From positions 1 to 64,000 of the forward strand of contig NZ_JBIFFV010000001.1 in assembly GCF_043557345.1 (NCBI RefSeq): a stretch of 64,000 nucleotides of DNA, written 5' to 3'. The position numbers were made by a program, and so were the translations under genes. This document shows, piece after piece, positions 51,209-61,636 of the stretch. This DNA comes from Sulfitobacter sp043557345 (GTDB lineage: Bacteria; Pseudomonadota; Alphaproteobacteria; Rhodobacterales; Rhodobacteraceae). The first letter of the stretch is position 1; the number at the start of each line of letters is the position of its first letter. The notes beneath the pieces were generated by a model. It was given only the letters and a program-made list of their open reading frames with translations. It had not been told where the DNA came from and did no database searches.

Positions 51209-52173
51209 GACTGCGCCCCCCGGTTGGCCAAGATGCCTTCGATCAGTTCCTGCACCCGCAGCGCTTCCTCTGGCGTCGCCAGTCGGCTGGCCTTGCCCGC
51301 CATCAGCAGCGCCATGTCATCAAGCTGCGCCTTGAGGCTGGTGGCGCGGGTGTCGGCGGGGGCGTCGCTGGTCGGCGCGAAATCCTCCCCGGTCGAGACG
51401 GTGTCGATAGAGAATTCCGAGATGCGGCGGCTGGCTTTCGCGCCTTTCACCGTCACCTCCTGCCGGTCCGGCTGCGCGCCACCGACAGAGCCGAGGATCG
51501 AAACCGGCAAGCCCTCTGCATTGACCAAGCGCGCTGCCACATGGGTCTCGCAGAGCTTGTCGTCGGGGTATTCCGCATGGGCCCATTGCAAGGTCAGCGG
51601 CCCCAACACCCGCTCGCTTAGGAAGAGGAAATGCGAGATCACCTCGCGCGTCATGCCCCCCTCAGCGGCAAAGCGCAGCCAATCGGCATCGACCTGCCAC
51701 GCGCGGGGCCAAGCCGGATAGGTCACGATGATGTCGATGCCGCAAAGATCACCGAGCGCGCCCTCACGGATCGACCGTGTGAGATCGGTCAGCGCCGCCC
51801 CCGCCGCTTGTGTGAAATTCACCGCCGCCGGAACGCCCGCGGCCTGCAACGCGGCCACCAAGGCGCGGCTCTCGGCGATGTCCACGCCTAGCGGCTTTTC
51901 GAGGAAAATCGCCTTGTCCGCCGCTGCGGCCTCAAGCGCATAGGCTTTGCGCGGCACGGGTGGGCAGGCGAGGTAAACGAGATCGACATCGGCCATCGAC
52001 TCGGACGCCGTGGCAGAGACCACCGCCTCCGGCGCGACCTCTTGCGCGGCGGCGCAGGCCGCGGGGTCGGGATCCCACATGGTGGTGACCGTGAAGCCGG
52101 GGTGCAGCACCATGTTCTCGGCCATGCGCCGCCCCATGATCCCCAATCCGATTACCGCAGTCCTGATCGTCAT
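51205..52173 (-). CDS. Gfo/Idh/MocA-family oxidoreductase
   Basis: The 322-residue protein has an N-terminal Rossmann motif GLGIMGRRMAENM near residues 9-21, VYLACPPVPRKAYALEA near 65-81 and the EKPLGVDIAESRALVAAL segment near 93-110, whose EKP is the family signature. It oxidises or reduces a sugar or polyol-like substrate with NAD(P). I chose the ATG at 52173, which follows GAGGGAGA; an ATG 15 bases upstream would place that site inside the gene. It is followed by the amidase and preceded by a thioesterase gene. Confidence 0.9.
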   Translation of the reverse strand: MTIRTAVIGLGIMGRRMAENMVLHPGFTVTTMWDPDPAACAAAQEVAPEAVVSATASESMADVDLVYLACPPVPRKAYALEAAAADKAIFLEKPLGVDIAESRALVAALQAAGVPAAVNFTQAAGAALTDLTRSIREGALGDLCGIDIIVTYPAWPRAWQVDADWLRFAAEGGMTREVISHFLFLSERVLGPLTLQWAHAEYPDDKLCETHVAARLVNAEGLPVSILGSVGGAQPDRQEVTVKGAKASRRISEFSIDTVSTGEDFAPTSDAPADTRATSLKAQLDDMALLMAGKASRLATPEEALRVQELIEGILANRGAQS

Positions 52174-52248
52174 CTTCGTCTCCCTCAATGTGCTGCGCGA
52201 TAAGACGCTGCAATCGGGAGAACTTCAACTGCGCGCGGCGCAATTGCC

Positions 52249-52680
52249 TCAGGCGAGGTCGGCGCGGACCAAAGGTTTGATCACGCGGGCCAGTTCTTCG
52301 GGCGCGGATTGGCTTTTGAAAACATCCGCGATGGTGAAAACACAGGTGAAAGACCCTTCGAAACACAGCACCCCATTCTGCCGCGCCTTCATGCCGAAGG
52401 TGATGGATTTATTGCCAAGCCGTGTCGGATAGGTCTCGCACATCAGCTTGTGCCGCGGCGTGACCGGGCTGCGAAAATCCATCGACAGGTTGACGAAAGG
52501 CGTGCCGATATTGCGGTCGATCTGAAGTTGAAACCAACCGTCACCGTCGAAATGCGCCTCCCACCACGCGTTGATCGCATCCAGCGCGAAATAGGGCAGC
52601 CGCGCGGTATAGGCGATCTGCGCCGGGTCACAATCGCCCCAAGTGACATTGATCTCGTGAACGAAGTTTTCCGTGGTCAT
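52249..52680 (-). CDS. Hotdog-fold acyl-CoA thioesterase
   Basis: The 143-residue protein has the 4-hydroxybenzoyl-CoA thioesterase-like motif WGDCDPAQIAY near residues 14-24, with the catalytic Asp in GDCDP. The segment TPFVNLSMDFRSPVTPRH near 60-77 is also typical. It would hydrolyse aryl- or acyl-CoA thioesters. It is first in a presumed minus-strand group with the oxidoreductase and amidase, 75 bases upstream of the former. Confidence 0.88.
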   Translation of the reverse strand: MTTENFVHEINVTWGDCDPAQIAYTARLPYFALDAINAWWEAHFDGDGWFQLQIDRNIGTPFVNLSMDFRSPVTPRHKLMCETYPTRLGNKSITFGMKARQNGVLCFEGSFTCVFTIADVFKSQSAPEELARVIKPLVRADLA

Positions 52681-52821
52681 AACGCTGCTTTCATCTGCTC
52701 AAACCCGCCTGGGGCATGGGCAATCTTCTATCCCTTCCTGCCCGACGCGCAACCCAAGCGCGGAGCGCGCACAGCAAGGCGGACGCGGCATGTTCAACTG
52801 AAACAAGAAGAGGGGGGAGGA

Positions 52822-52898
<77 letters not shown>

Positions 52899-52987
52899 GT
52901 GGCGCGTCGGATAAGGCAGCTTGGCATTGGGGTCAAGGGCGAAAACCGGATGATTTCACTTTTGCCCCAGAAAACTGCCGCCTGCCC

Positions 52988-53788
52988 TCAATGCGCGGGG
53001 GCCGAGACCACATCAAGCAGCGTGCGCCCGCCGTCGATGGTCATGATCTCACCCGTCATGAAGCCCGAACTTTCAGCGGCGAGGAATTGCACCGCCTCGC
53101 AAAGCTCATTCGGCCCGGCGATCCGACCAAGCGGCGTATGCGCGCGGATGTCGTCGCGCCAATCGCGGTTTTCGGCCACTGCAGCGCGGAGGGACGCGCT
53201 CATCACCGAGCCAAAGGAGATCGCATTCACCCGTATCCGGTGCTCTGCCAGCACCAGCGCCAGAGAGCGGGTCATCTGCTGCACCGCCGCCGAGGCGATG
53301 GCATAGCCCATCATATCCGGCTGGTGACGCTGTGCCGCGATGGAGCTGAGATTGATGATCGACCCCACCTGCCCCTCGGTCTGGCCTTCGGCCTGTTTGA
53401 TCATCCGCCGCGCCACCTGCTGTGACAGTTGCAGCGCCGTCATCAGGTTCTGCTGCAACAACGTCTCGACCGAGCCATCCTCCACATCGAGCGGATCGGT
53501 CGGCATCACCTGCCGCGAGGCATTCACAAGGATATCGACCTGATCATAGGCGTCGATCGTGGCCGAGACGAGGTTGGCGATGGTCAACCGCTGGCGCAGA
53601 TCACCGGCGAAAACGCGGATATTGCCGTCGTCCGGCGTGTCGCCCAGCTCTTCCATGAGCTTTTTCTCGTTGGAATCGGCGCACATGACATTGGCGCCCC
53701 GGTCGGCCAGATGCCGCGCGATGGCAAGGCCGATCCCGTCCGCCGCGCCGGTGATGATGGCTGTTTTACCAGAGATCGAGAATGACAT
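52988..53788 (-). CDS. SDR-fold protein lacking the catalytic lysine
   Basis: The 266-residue protein is an SDR with glycine motif TGAADGIG at residues 14-21 and C-terminal FMTGEIMTIDGGRTLLD. The catalytic Ser sits in NLSSIAAQ near 148. The expected YxxxK is YAIAS near 162-166: the Tyr is kept and Lys is replaced by Ser. The NNAG-like motif is also altered (VNASR). The enzyme may be weak, altered in chemistry, or a non-catalytic binder. Gene 53808 (RsmC-like) is 19 bases upstream on the same strand. Confidence 0.88.
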   Translation of the reverse strand: MSFSISGKTAIITGAADGIGLAIARHLADRGANVMCADSNEKKLMEELGDTPDDGNIRVFAGDLRQRLTIANLVSATIDAYDQVDILVNASRQVMPTDPLDVEDGSVETLLQQNLMTALQLSQQVARRMIKQAEGQTEGQVGSIINLSSIAAQRHQPDMMGYAIASAAVQQMTRSLALVLAEHRIRVNAISFGSVMSASLRAAVAENRDWRDDIRAHTPLGRIAGPNELCEAVQFLAAESSGFMTGEIMTIDGGRTLLDVVSAPAH

Positions 53789-53807
53789 CGGGATACCCCC
53801 TTAAGGC

Positions 53808-54800
53808 TCAGCGGCGCCGGGTCAGCGGGCGTGTGGCGTGGAACAGTTTGAACCGCGCATCGCCTCCAAGCTCGGCCACCTGAGCAAAGCGTTTTTTCAG
53901 TTCCGCCTCATAGGGCAGATGCCGGTTGGCCACCATCCACAGATCGCCCTGCCCCGAGAGGATCCGCGCGGCAGCGGCCACAAAGGCCTGACCGATCTGC
54001 GGCTCGGCAGCGCGGCCTGTGTGGAAGGGCGGGTTCATCACCACGGTATCCATCCGGTGCGGCGGCTGCCACTGGGTGGCATCCTCCCAATGGAACACGG
54101 CGCGATCGTCGGTGACGTTATGGCGCGCGCATTCCAGCGCCATATGCCCGGCCTCGACCAGATGCACCGTCTTCACCTTGGGCCGCGTCAGAACATGCGC
54201 CGAAAGGAAACCCCAGCCTGCCCCCAGATCGGCCACTTCGGCCCCGAGGTTGTCGGGCAGTACATCCACCAAGAGCGCCGAAGCCAGATCGACCCCATCG
54301 GCAGAGAACACCCCCGGCGCGGTCCAAAAGCCGCCGTCGGTCTGGGCAGGACCGGCCTCCCAATCAGCGAAAAAATCGCTCGCGCCGGCTTCGATCCAGT
54401 AAAGCTTGCCATGCGCCTTGGAGATCGGCCCCTGCACCGTCACCCGCGCCCGCATCTCGCGCAGAATGGAATCCGCGCCATCGGTCTTTTGCCCGTCGAC
54501 CACCACCGGCCCGTCGCTCACGGCACAGGCCTGAGCGACCAAAGCGCGGGCCTCATGTTTGGCCCGCGGCAGACAGACGATGGCCGCGGCATAGCGCCCC
54601 TCGACCGAATGCGCCGCCTCATAGCCCCGCGCGGTCCATGCATCATAAGCAGGCTTGAAATCGTGAATGATCTTGCACCGCTCCGGCGGCAGACCGGCCA
54701 GATCCGCATCCACGGGGGGCTGAAACACAGCGATCGCCCCAGTTTCAGGCAGGTCCAGCCCACCGCCGTTCAGGGCCAGTTCCAGTCGCGGATCAATCAC
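53808..54800 (-). CDS. rsmC: 16S rRNA guanine-N2 methyltransferase RsmC-like
   Basis: The 330-residue protein has the RsmC/RsmD-type two-part layout. The C-terminal methyltransferase domain has VADLGAGWGFLSAHVL near residues 188-203 and the catalytic N-P-P-F in MNPPFHTGRA near 259-268. The N-terminal half is the noncatalytic Rossmann-like copy. The family methylates G1207 or nearby bases of 16S rRNA. Motif MNPPFHTGR is closest to RsmC. It lies four bases after clpS. Confidence 0.88.
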   Translation of the reverse strand: MIDPRLELALNGGGLDLPETGAIAVFQPPVDADLAGLPPERCKIIHDFKPAYDAWTARGYEAAHSVEGRYAAAIVCLPRAKHEARALVAQACAVSDGPVVVDGQKTDGADSILREMRARVTVQGPISKAHGKLYWIEAGASDFFADWEAGPAQTDGGFWTAPGVFSADGVDLASALLVDVLPDNLGAEVADLGAGWGFLSAHVLTRPKVKTVHLVEAGHMALECARHNVTDDRAVFHWEDATQWQPPHRMDTVVMNPPFHTGRAAEPQIGQAFVAAAARILSGQGDLWMVANRHLPYEAELKKRFAQVAELGGDARFKLFHATRPLTRRR

Positions 54801-54803
54801 GTG

Positions 54804-55196
54804 TTATTCTTCTTTTTCCATGGTGCATTGCAGCGGATGCTGGTGACGCCGGGCGAAATCCATCACCTGCGCCACTTTCGTCTCCGCGATCTCGTGGCTG
54901 AAAACGCCAACCACGGCCAGCCCCTTCTTGTGAACCGTCAACATGATCTCGAACGCCTGCGCGTGGTTCAGACCAAAGAAACGTTCCAAGACATGCACCA
55001 CGAATTCCATCGGGGTGAAGTCGTCGTTCAGCAGCATCACCTTGTAGAGCGGCGGGCGTTTTGTCTTGGGACGGGTCTTGGTCAACAGCTCGCTGTCGCC
55101 GTCATCCTTGGGGCCGTCCGCCATCATCCACGCGCCCGATGCGGACCGGCCTGCGGGCTGGATCGTCCAATCTGATTTCACGTCGTCACGGTGCAT
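54804..55196 (-). CDS. clpS: ATP-dependent Clp protease adaptor ClpS
   Basis: The 130-residue protein has the ClpS core from about residue 55: PPLYKVMLLNDDFTPMEFVVHVLERFF and HKKGLAVVGVFSHEIAETKVAQV. This adaptor delivers N-degron substrates to ClpAP. I chose the ATG at 55196, preceded by AGGAG; it adds a roughly 35-residue acidic N-terminal extension before the MADGPKDDGDS stretch that could instead be the start. It is divergent from the HAD gene. Confidence 0.93.
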   Translation of the reverse strand: MHRDDVKSDWTIQPAGRSASGAWMMADGPKDDGDSELLTKTRPKTKRPPLYKVMLLNDDFTPMEFVVHVLERFFGLNHAQAFEIMLTVHKKGLAVVGVFSHEIAETKVAQVMDFARRHQHPLQCTMEKEE

Positions 55197-55283
55197 TGCT
55201 GCTCCTGCGGCTGGGGGTAGAGCTTGTTCGTCGTGCAGCCGTCTATATAACCCCTGAACCAATTTAGGAAAGAGGCAGCACAT

Positions 55284-55991
55284 ATGGGCGGGGCACTCAC
55301 AACCATCGGTTTCGATGCGGATGACACATTGTGGCATAATGAGCGCTACTTTGCACTCTCTCATGACCGTTTTGCAGCCCTTCTGGCCGAACATAGTGAA
55401 CGCGATCACCTCATGGCACGATTGCTGGAGGCTGAGCGGCGCAATCTGCCGCATTACGGCTATGGGATCAAAGGCTTCACCCTGTCGATGATCGAAACCG
55501 CGATCGAGGTGACCGAGGGCAAAGTCCCCGCCGAGGTGATCAGCGATCTGCTCGCCGCCGGGCGCGAGATGCTGGACCACCCCATCGAACTGCTGCCCCA
55601 TGTCGAGGACGTGCTGGAAAACCTGCGCGGCGACTACCGGCTCATCGTGGTGACCAAAGGCGACCTGCTGGATCAAGAGCGCAAACTGGCGCAATCGGGC
55701 CTGCGCGACAGGTTCGATGCGGTCGAAATCGTCTCTCACAAGACCGAAGCCGCCTATCGCCACATTTTTAAGCAGCACGGGCAGGGCGCCGAACGGGGGC
55801 TGATGGTCGGCAACTCGATGGCCTCGGATGTGCGCCCGATGATCGCCGCAGGCGGCTGGGGCGTCTATGTGCCGCATGACCTCACATGGGCGATGGAACA
55901 TGCCGAAGCGCCAACCAATTCGCCCCGTTTCGCCGAGATCAGCGATCTCTCGAGCCTCCCGGAAACGGTGCAAAGGATCGTGTCGGGGTGA
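55284..55991 (+). CDS. HAD-family hydrolase
   Basis: The 235-residue protein has the HAD motif I FDADDTLW at residues 10-17 (Asp11 nucleophile, Asp13 acid/base), motif II VVTKGD near 121-126, and motifs III and IV in KTEAAYRHIF and VGNSMASDVRPMIAAG near 173-188. It is a phosphatase or related phosphoryl-transfer enzyme of the YjjG/FMN-phosphatase type. GAAAGAGG precedes the ATG. The substrate is unknown. Confidence 0.9.
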   Translation: MGGALTTIGFDADDTLWHNERYFALSHDRFAALLAEHSERDHLMARLLEAERRNLPHYGYGIKGFTLSMIETAIEVTEGKVPAEVISDLLAAGREMLDHPIELLPHVEDVLENLRGDYRLIVVTKGDLLDQERKLAQSGLRDRFDAVEIVSHKTEAAYRHIFKQHGQGAERGLMVGNSMASDVRPMIAAGGWGVYVPHDLTWAMEHAEAPTNSPRFAEISDLSSLPETVQRIVSG

Positions 55992-56254
55992 CTCGCCCCC
56001 GCAACTGAGTCGCCCTAACGCACCGCCCCAAAATGCCGCACTTCGAGCCACTTATTGCCCTATTCTTGCCTTATTCGCGCTTATAGTGGGTAGCTCTGCA
56101 CAAGCCTCTACATATTGCAGGAGAGATCCGCCCCTTTTTCCATGTTCACTGGATTCGACGGCTTCCGCGATGCGGTATCCTATGCTAGCCTTGAACCAAT
56201 CAATAAATGGTCAGCCAGAAATCGGCGGCCTGAGGCAGTAAAAGGCAGGCAAAT

Positions 56255-57724
56255 ATGAAGGCTCGGCGCATTCAGCCGGCCCGTTACGGGCTATTTCTAT
56301 TCGCGGCACTCTGGGTTCTGGTTGTCCTACCCCTCAGCGCGATCGCTGCCCCCTACGCCGCCTATGTCATCGACGCCCGCACCGGCAAAGAAATCCACGC
56401 CGAGAATGCCGATACCCGCCTGCATCCGGCTTCCCTGACCAAGATGATGACCCTCTACATCGCCTTCCAAGCGGTCGAACAGGGGGAAATCTCTCTCGAT
56501 ACCCAAGTGACGATCTCGAAAAATGCGGCATCCGAGCCGCCCAGCAAATTGGGCATGCGCCCGGGCCAAAAGATCGCTCTGCGCTACCTCATCCGCGCCG
56601 CCGCCGTGAAATCCGCCAATGATGCCGCCACCGCGATCGGTGAGGCCATCGGCGGTTCTGAGGCCGCCTTCGCCCGCCGGATGAACCGCACCGCCAAACA
56701 GCTTGGCATGACGCGCACGACTTTCAAGAACATGCACGGTCTGACCGAGAGCGGCCACCTCTCCACCGCGCGTGACATGACCCGCATGGGCCGTCACCTG
56801 CTCTATGATTACCCGCAATACTACAACCTCTTTTCGCGCATCACCGCCGATGCGGGCGTGCGCAAGGTCTCCCATACGAATCGCCGGTTTCTGGGGTCCT
56901 ACAAAGGGGCGGACGGCATCAAGACAGGCTACACCCGCGCCGCCGGTTTCAACCTCACCGCCTCGGCCGAACGGGGCAACGAGCGCATCATCGTGACCGT
57001 CTTCGGCGGCAAATCCACCGCCTCACGCAACGCCAAAGTGGCCGAACTTATGGACCTCGGCTTCCGCCGCGCGCCCTCCTCCGCGCCGCTGCGCAAACCG
57101 GTCCCGCCGGTCTATGCCGATGTCGAAGACACACCCGCCCCCGGCGCCGCAGGCAAAACGATTCGCCTCGTGGGCGCTGTCACCACCTCCAAACGCCCGC
57201 AACTGCGCCCCCGCAGCGACGTCGTGGTCGTGGCCACCGCCGCCGCCCCCGAGGCAACCAGCGTGGTATCCAACAGCGATATCACCGCAGCGCTGCGCGA
57301 AGCGGTTGAAACGGCCCCAACCCCGCCCGCCGCCACGCCCACACCAGAGGCTAAGGAGGCAGAGGTCGTTCTCGCCACCGCCAAAGCCTCCCCCCGCCCC
57401 GAACCGCGCCCCAAGGACGTGACACTGGCCGTCCAGCAAGCGGTAGAACAGGAAATCGTAACCCGCGTCTCCACCTCCGGTGGGCGCCACTGGGGCGTGA
57501 ACGTGGGCCGCTTCCCCAGCCGCTACGCCGCCGAGAAAGTCCTGCTGAAAACCGCATTGGCCGAAATGTCGACCCTCGATGGCACGCTGCGCAAAGTGGT
57601 TCAGCGCCCACAAGGCTTTGACGCGAACTTCCTCGGCATGTCCCGCGAAAGCGCCGACCTCGCCTGCCGCCGTCTGGCCGCGCGCAACGTCAGCTGCTTC
57701 ATGATCGGCCCCAGCGAGGGCTAA
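56255..57724 (+). CDS. D-alanyl-D-alanine carboxypeptidase with SPOR domain
   Basis: The 489-residue protein has a signal peptide ending at about residue 31, then a penicillin-binding transpeptidase/carboxypeptidase domain. The active-site Ser60 and Lys63 are in SLTK, the SAN triad (Ser120) in SANDAAT, and KTG at 222-224 in IKTGYT. A Pro/Ala/Thr-rich linker follows, and a C-terminal SPOR domain (about residues 410-489) would bind denuded glycan at the division site. It trims stem peptides in the periplasm. It is a DacC/DacF relative. Confidence 0.93.
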   Translation: MKARRIQPARYGLFLFAALWVLVVLPLSAIAAPYAAYVIDARTGKEIHAENADTRLHPASLTKMMTLYIAFQAVEQGEISLDTQVTISKNAASEPPSKLGMRPGQKIALRYLIRAAAVKSANDAATAIGEAIGGSEAAFARRMNRTAKQLGMTRTTFKNMHGLTESGHLSTARDMTRMGRHLLYDYPQYYNLFSRITADAGVRKVSHTNRRFLGSYKGADGIKTGYTRAAGFNLTASAERGNERIIVTVFGGKSTASRNAKVAELMDLGFRRAPSSAPLRKPVPPVYADVEDTPAPGAAGKTIRLVGAVTTSKRPQLRPRSDVVVVATAAAPEATSVVSNSDITAALREAVETAPTPPAATPTPEAKEAEVVLATAKASPRPEPRPKDVTLAVQQAVEQEIVTRVSTSGGRHWGVNVGRFPSRYAAEKVLLKTALAEMSTLDGTLRKVVQRPQGFDANFLGMSRESADLACRRLAARNVSCFMIGPSEG

Positions 57725-57759
57725 AGCGCTACCGGGCAGCCAAAGCGCCGCCAAACCAA

Positions 57760-57825
57760 CTTCATTCTTTCAAAAATACCGCGGGGGAATCGCGCCCCCG
57801 GCGCGATGGGGGCAGCGCCCCCCCC
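57760..57825 (-). repeat. Intergenic repeat, copy 3 (inverted)
   Basis: Read on the minus strand this is GCTGCCCCCATCGCGCC, then GGCGCGATTCCCCC, then GTATTTTTGAAAGAATGAAG, nearly identical to the copy at 13633-13696. It lies between the convergent carboxypeptidase and yejF genes. Confidence 0.75.
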
Positions 57826-57852
57826 TTCCCTCTCCGCAAACGCGACGCCCGC

Positions 57853-59429
<1,577 letters not shown>

Positions 59430-59433
<4 letters not shown>

Positions 59434-60536
59434 GAGAAGGTCTTTCTGGGGTCGAAGGCGTCGCGAATGCCCTCAAAGATGAAGACCAGGAGCGACAGCA
59501 TGATGGCAAAGGTGAAGAAGGCCGAGAAGGCGAGCCAGGGCGCCTGCAGGTTCTGCTTGGCCTGCAGCGTCAGCTCGCCCAACGACGGCGCCGAAGAGGG
59601 CAGACCGAAGCCGAGGAAATCGAGCGTCGCCAGCGTGGAGATCGTGCCGGTGATGATGAAGGGCAGCATCGTCAGCGTCGCCACCATCGCGTTGGGCAGC
59701 ATGTGGCGCAGCATGATCGTGCCGTTGCCAACGCCAAGCGCCCGGGCTGCGCGGACGTATTCAAGGTTGCGCGCACGCAGGAACTCGGCCCGCACCACGC
59801 CCACGAGCGCGGTCCATGAGAACAGCACCAGCAGGATCACCAGCAGCCAGAAACTCCGCCCCAGAATGGCGAACATGATGATGATGACGTAAAGCGACGG
59901 GGTCGAGGACCAGATCTCGATGATGCGCTGGAAGATCAGGTCGAGCCAGCCGCCGAAGAAGCCCTGCACCGCGCCGGCGAGGATGCCGATCAGCGAGGCC
60001 GCCCCGGTCACGATCAGGGTGAAGACCACCGACAGCCGGAAGCCGTGGATCACGCGGACCATGACGTCACGCTTGGTGCCATCGGTCCCGAGCCAGTTCT
60101 GCCCGTTGGGCGGGAGCGGTGCCGCGCCCGGACGGTCGACGGCGGTGTCGTAGGAATAGGGAATGACAGGCCAGATCGACCAGCCTTTCTCGATCGCCTC
60201 GCCCTCGACCTCGCCATCCTCGGCGTCGAGAATATAGCCCTCGGGATCGTCGAAACAGGCATCCAGCCCACCGGTGGCGATGAGGCATTGCACCTCCGGA
60301 TCGCGGTAGGCGGCCTCGGTCTGGAAATCGCCGCCAAAGGCGGTCTCGGGGTAGAAGTTGAAGATCGGCGTATAGTACTCGCCGCGGTAGCTGACGAGGA
60401 TCGGCTTGTCGTTGGCAACGAACTCGGCCAGCAGCGAAATGCCAAGGAGGATCGCGAAGATCCACAGCGACCAATAGGCGCGGCGGTTCGCAGTGAAATT
60501 GCGCCAGCGGCGCTGGTTCAGCGGCGACAGCGCCAT
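59430..60536 (-). CDS. yejE: Peptide ABC transporter permease YejE
   Basis: The 368-residue protein is a BPD-type inner-membrane permease. An N-terminal helix (SLWIFAILLGISLLAEFV) is followed by a long soluble loop to about residue 140 containing NGQNWLGTDGTKRDVMVR, then five further hydrophobic segments. The cytoplasmic coupling loop EFLRARNLEYVRAARALGVGNG lies near residues 251-272. It overlaps yejB by one base and yejF by four. Confidence 0.95.
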
Positions 60537-61627
60537 CAGCCTTCCCTCTTCTCGAAGTCGATGCGCGGGTCGACAAGCACATACATCAGGTCAGACAGGA
60601 TGCCGACGACAAGGCCGATGAGGCCGAAGATGAAGAGCGTGCCGAAGACGATCGGATAATCCCGCGCCACCGCGGCCTCGAAGCCCAAGCGCCCCAGCCC
60701 GTCGAGGCTGAAGATCGTTTCGATGATGATCGACCCGCCAAAGAAAACCGAGATGAAGACCGCCGGGAAACTGGCGATCACGATCAGCATCGCGTTGCGG
60801 AAGACATGGCCGTAGAGAACCTTGCTCTCCGAAAGGCCCTTGGCGCGGGCGGTGATGACATACTGCTTCTTGATCTCGTCGAGAAAGCTGTTTTTCGTCA
60901 GAAGCGTCAAAGTGGCGAAAGCCGAGATCGTGGAGGCCAGCACCGGCAGGGTGATATGCCAGAAATAATCGGCCACCTTGCCCAAGGGGCTGAGACTGTC
61001 GAAATTATCCGACGTCAGACCGCGCAGCGGGAAGATCTGCCAATAAGAGCCACCGGCGAAAAGCACCAGCAGCAGGATCGCGAAGAGAAACCCGGGGATC
61101 GCATAGGCCGCGATGATCGCGCCCGAGGTCCAGGTGTCGAACCGGCTGCCGTCGCGCACCGCCTTGCGGATGCCCAGTGGGATCGACACCAGATGCGCGA
61201 TCAGCGTCGACCACAGCCCCAGCGTGATCGACACCGGCAGCTTTTCCTTGATCAGGTCAATCACGCTGATGGCGCGGAAGTAGCTCTCCCCGAAATCGAG
61301 CCGCATGTAATTCCACAGCATGTGAAAGAACCGCTCCACGGGCGGTTTGTCGAAGCCGAATTCCTTCTCCAACTCCTCGATCAACTCCGGCGGCAGACCG
61401 CGCGCGCCGACATAGGTGCTGTCGGAGCCGCGCGCCATGGTGTCGACCCCGGCATCGTTGTTGCCCCCGGCAAAGCCGCCGAAAACATCCCCGCCGCCCT
61501 GAATCCGGGCGATGGCCTGTTCCACCGGGCCGCCGGGCACGAATTGCACCAGTGCGAAGTTGACCAGCATGATGCCGAACAGCGTCGGGATCACCAGCAA
61601 AAGCCGTCTGAGAATATAGGCACCCAT
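60536..61627 (-). CDS. yejB: Peptide ABC transporter permease YejB
   Basis: The 363-residue permease starts with a helix (YILRRLLLVIPTLFGIMLVN), has a soluble stretch to about residue 125, then several helices. The coupling loop FLDEIKKQYVITARAKGLSESKVL lies near residues 240-263 and the C-terminal helices contain IIETIFSLDGLGRLGFEA. It pairs with YejE in the yejABEF operon and follows yejA by nine bases. Confidence 0.95.
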   Translation of the reverse strand: MGAYILRRLLLVIPTLFGIMLVNFALVQFVPGGPVEQAIARIQGGGDVFGGFAGGNNDAGVDTMARGSDSTYVGARGLPPELIEELEKEFGFDKPPVERFFHMLWNYMRLDFGESYFRAISVIDLIKEKLPVSITLGLWSTLIAHLVSIPLGIRKAVRDGSRFDTWTSGAIIAAYAIPGFLFAILLLVLFAGGSYWQIFPLRGLTSDNFDSLSPLGKVADYFWHITLPVLASTISAFATLTLLTKNSFLDEIKKQYVITARAKGLSESKVLYGHVFRNAMLIVIASFPAVFISVFFGGSIIIETIFSLDGLGRLGFEAAVARDYPIVFGTLFIFGLIGLVVGILSDLMYVLVDPRIDFEKREG

Positions 61628-61636
61628 GTGGTGGCC

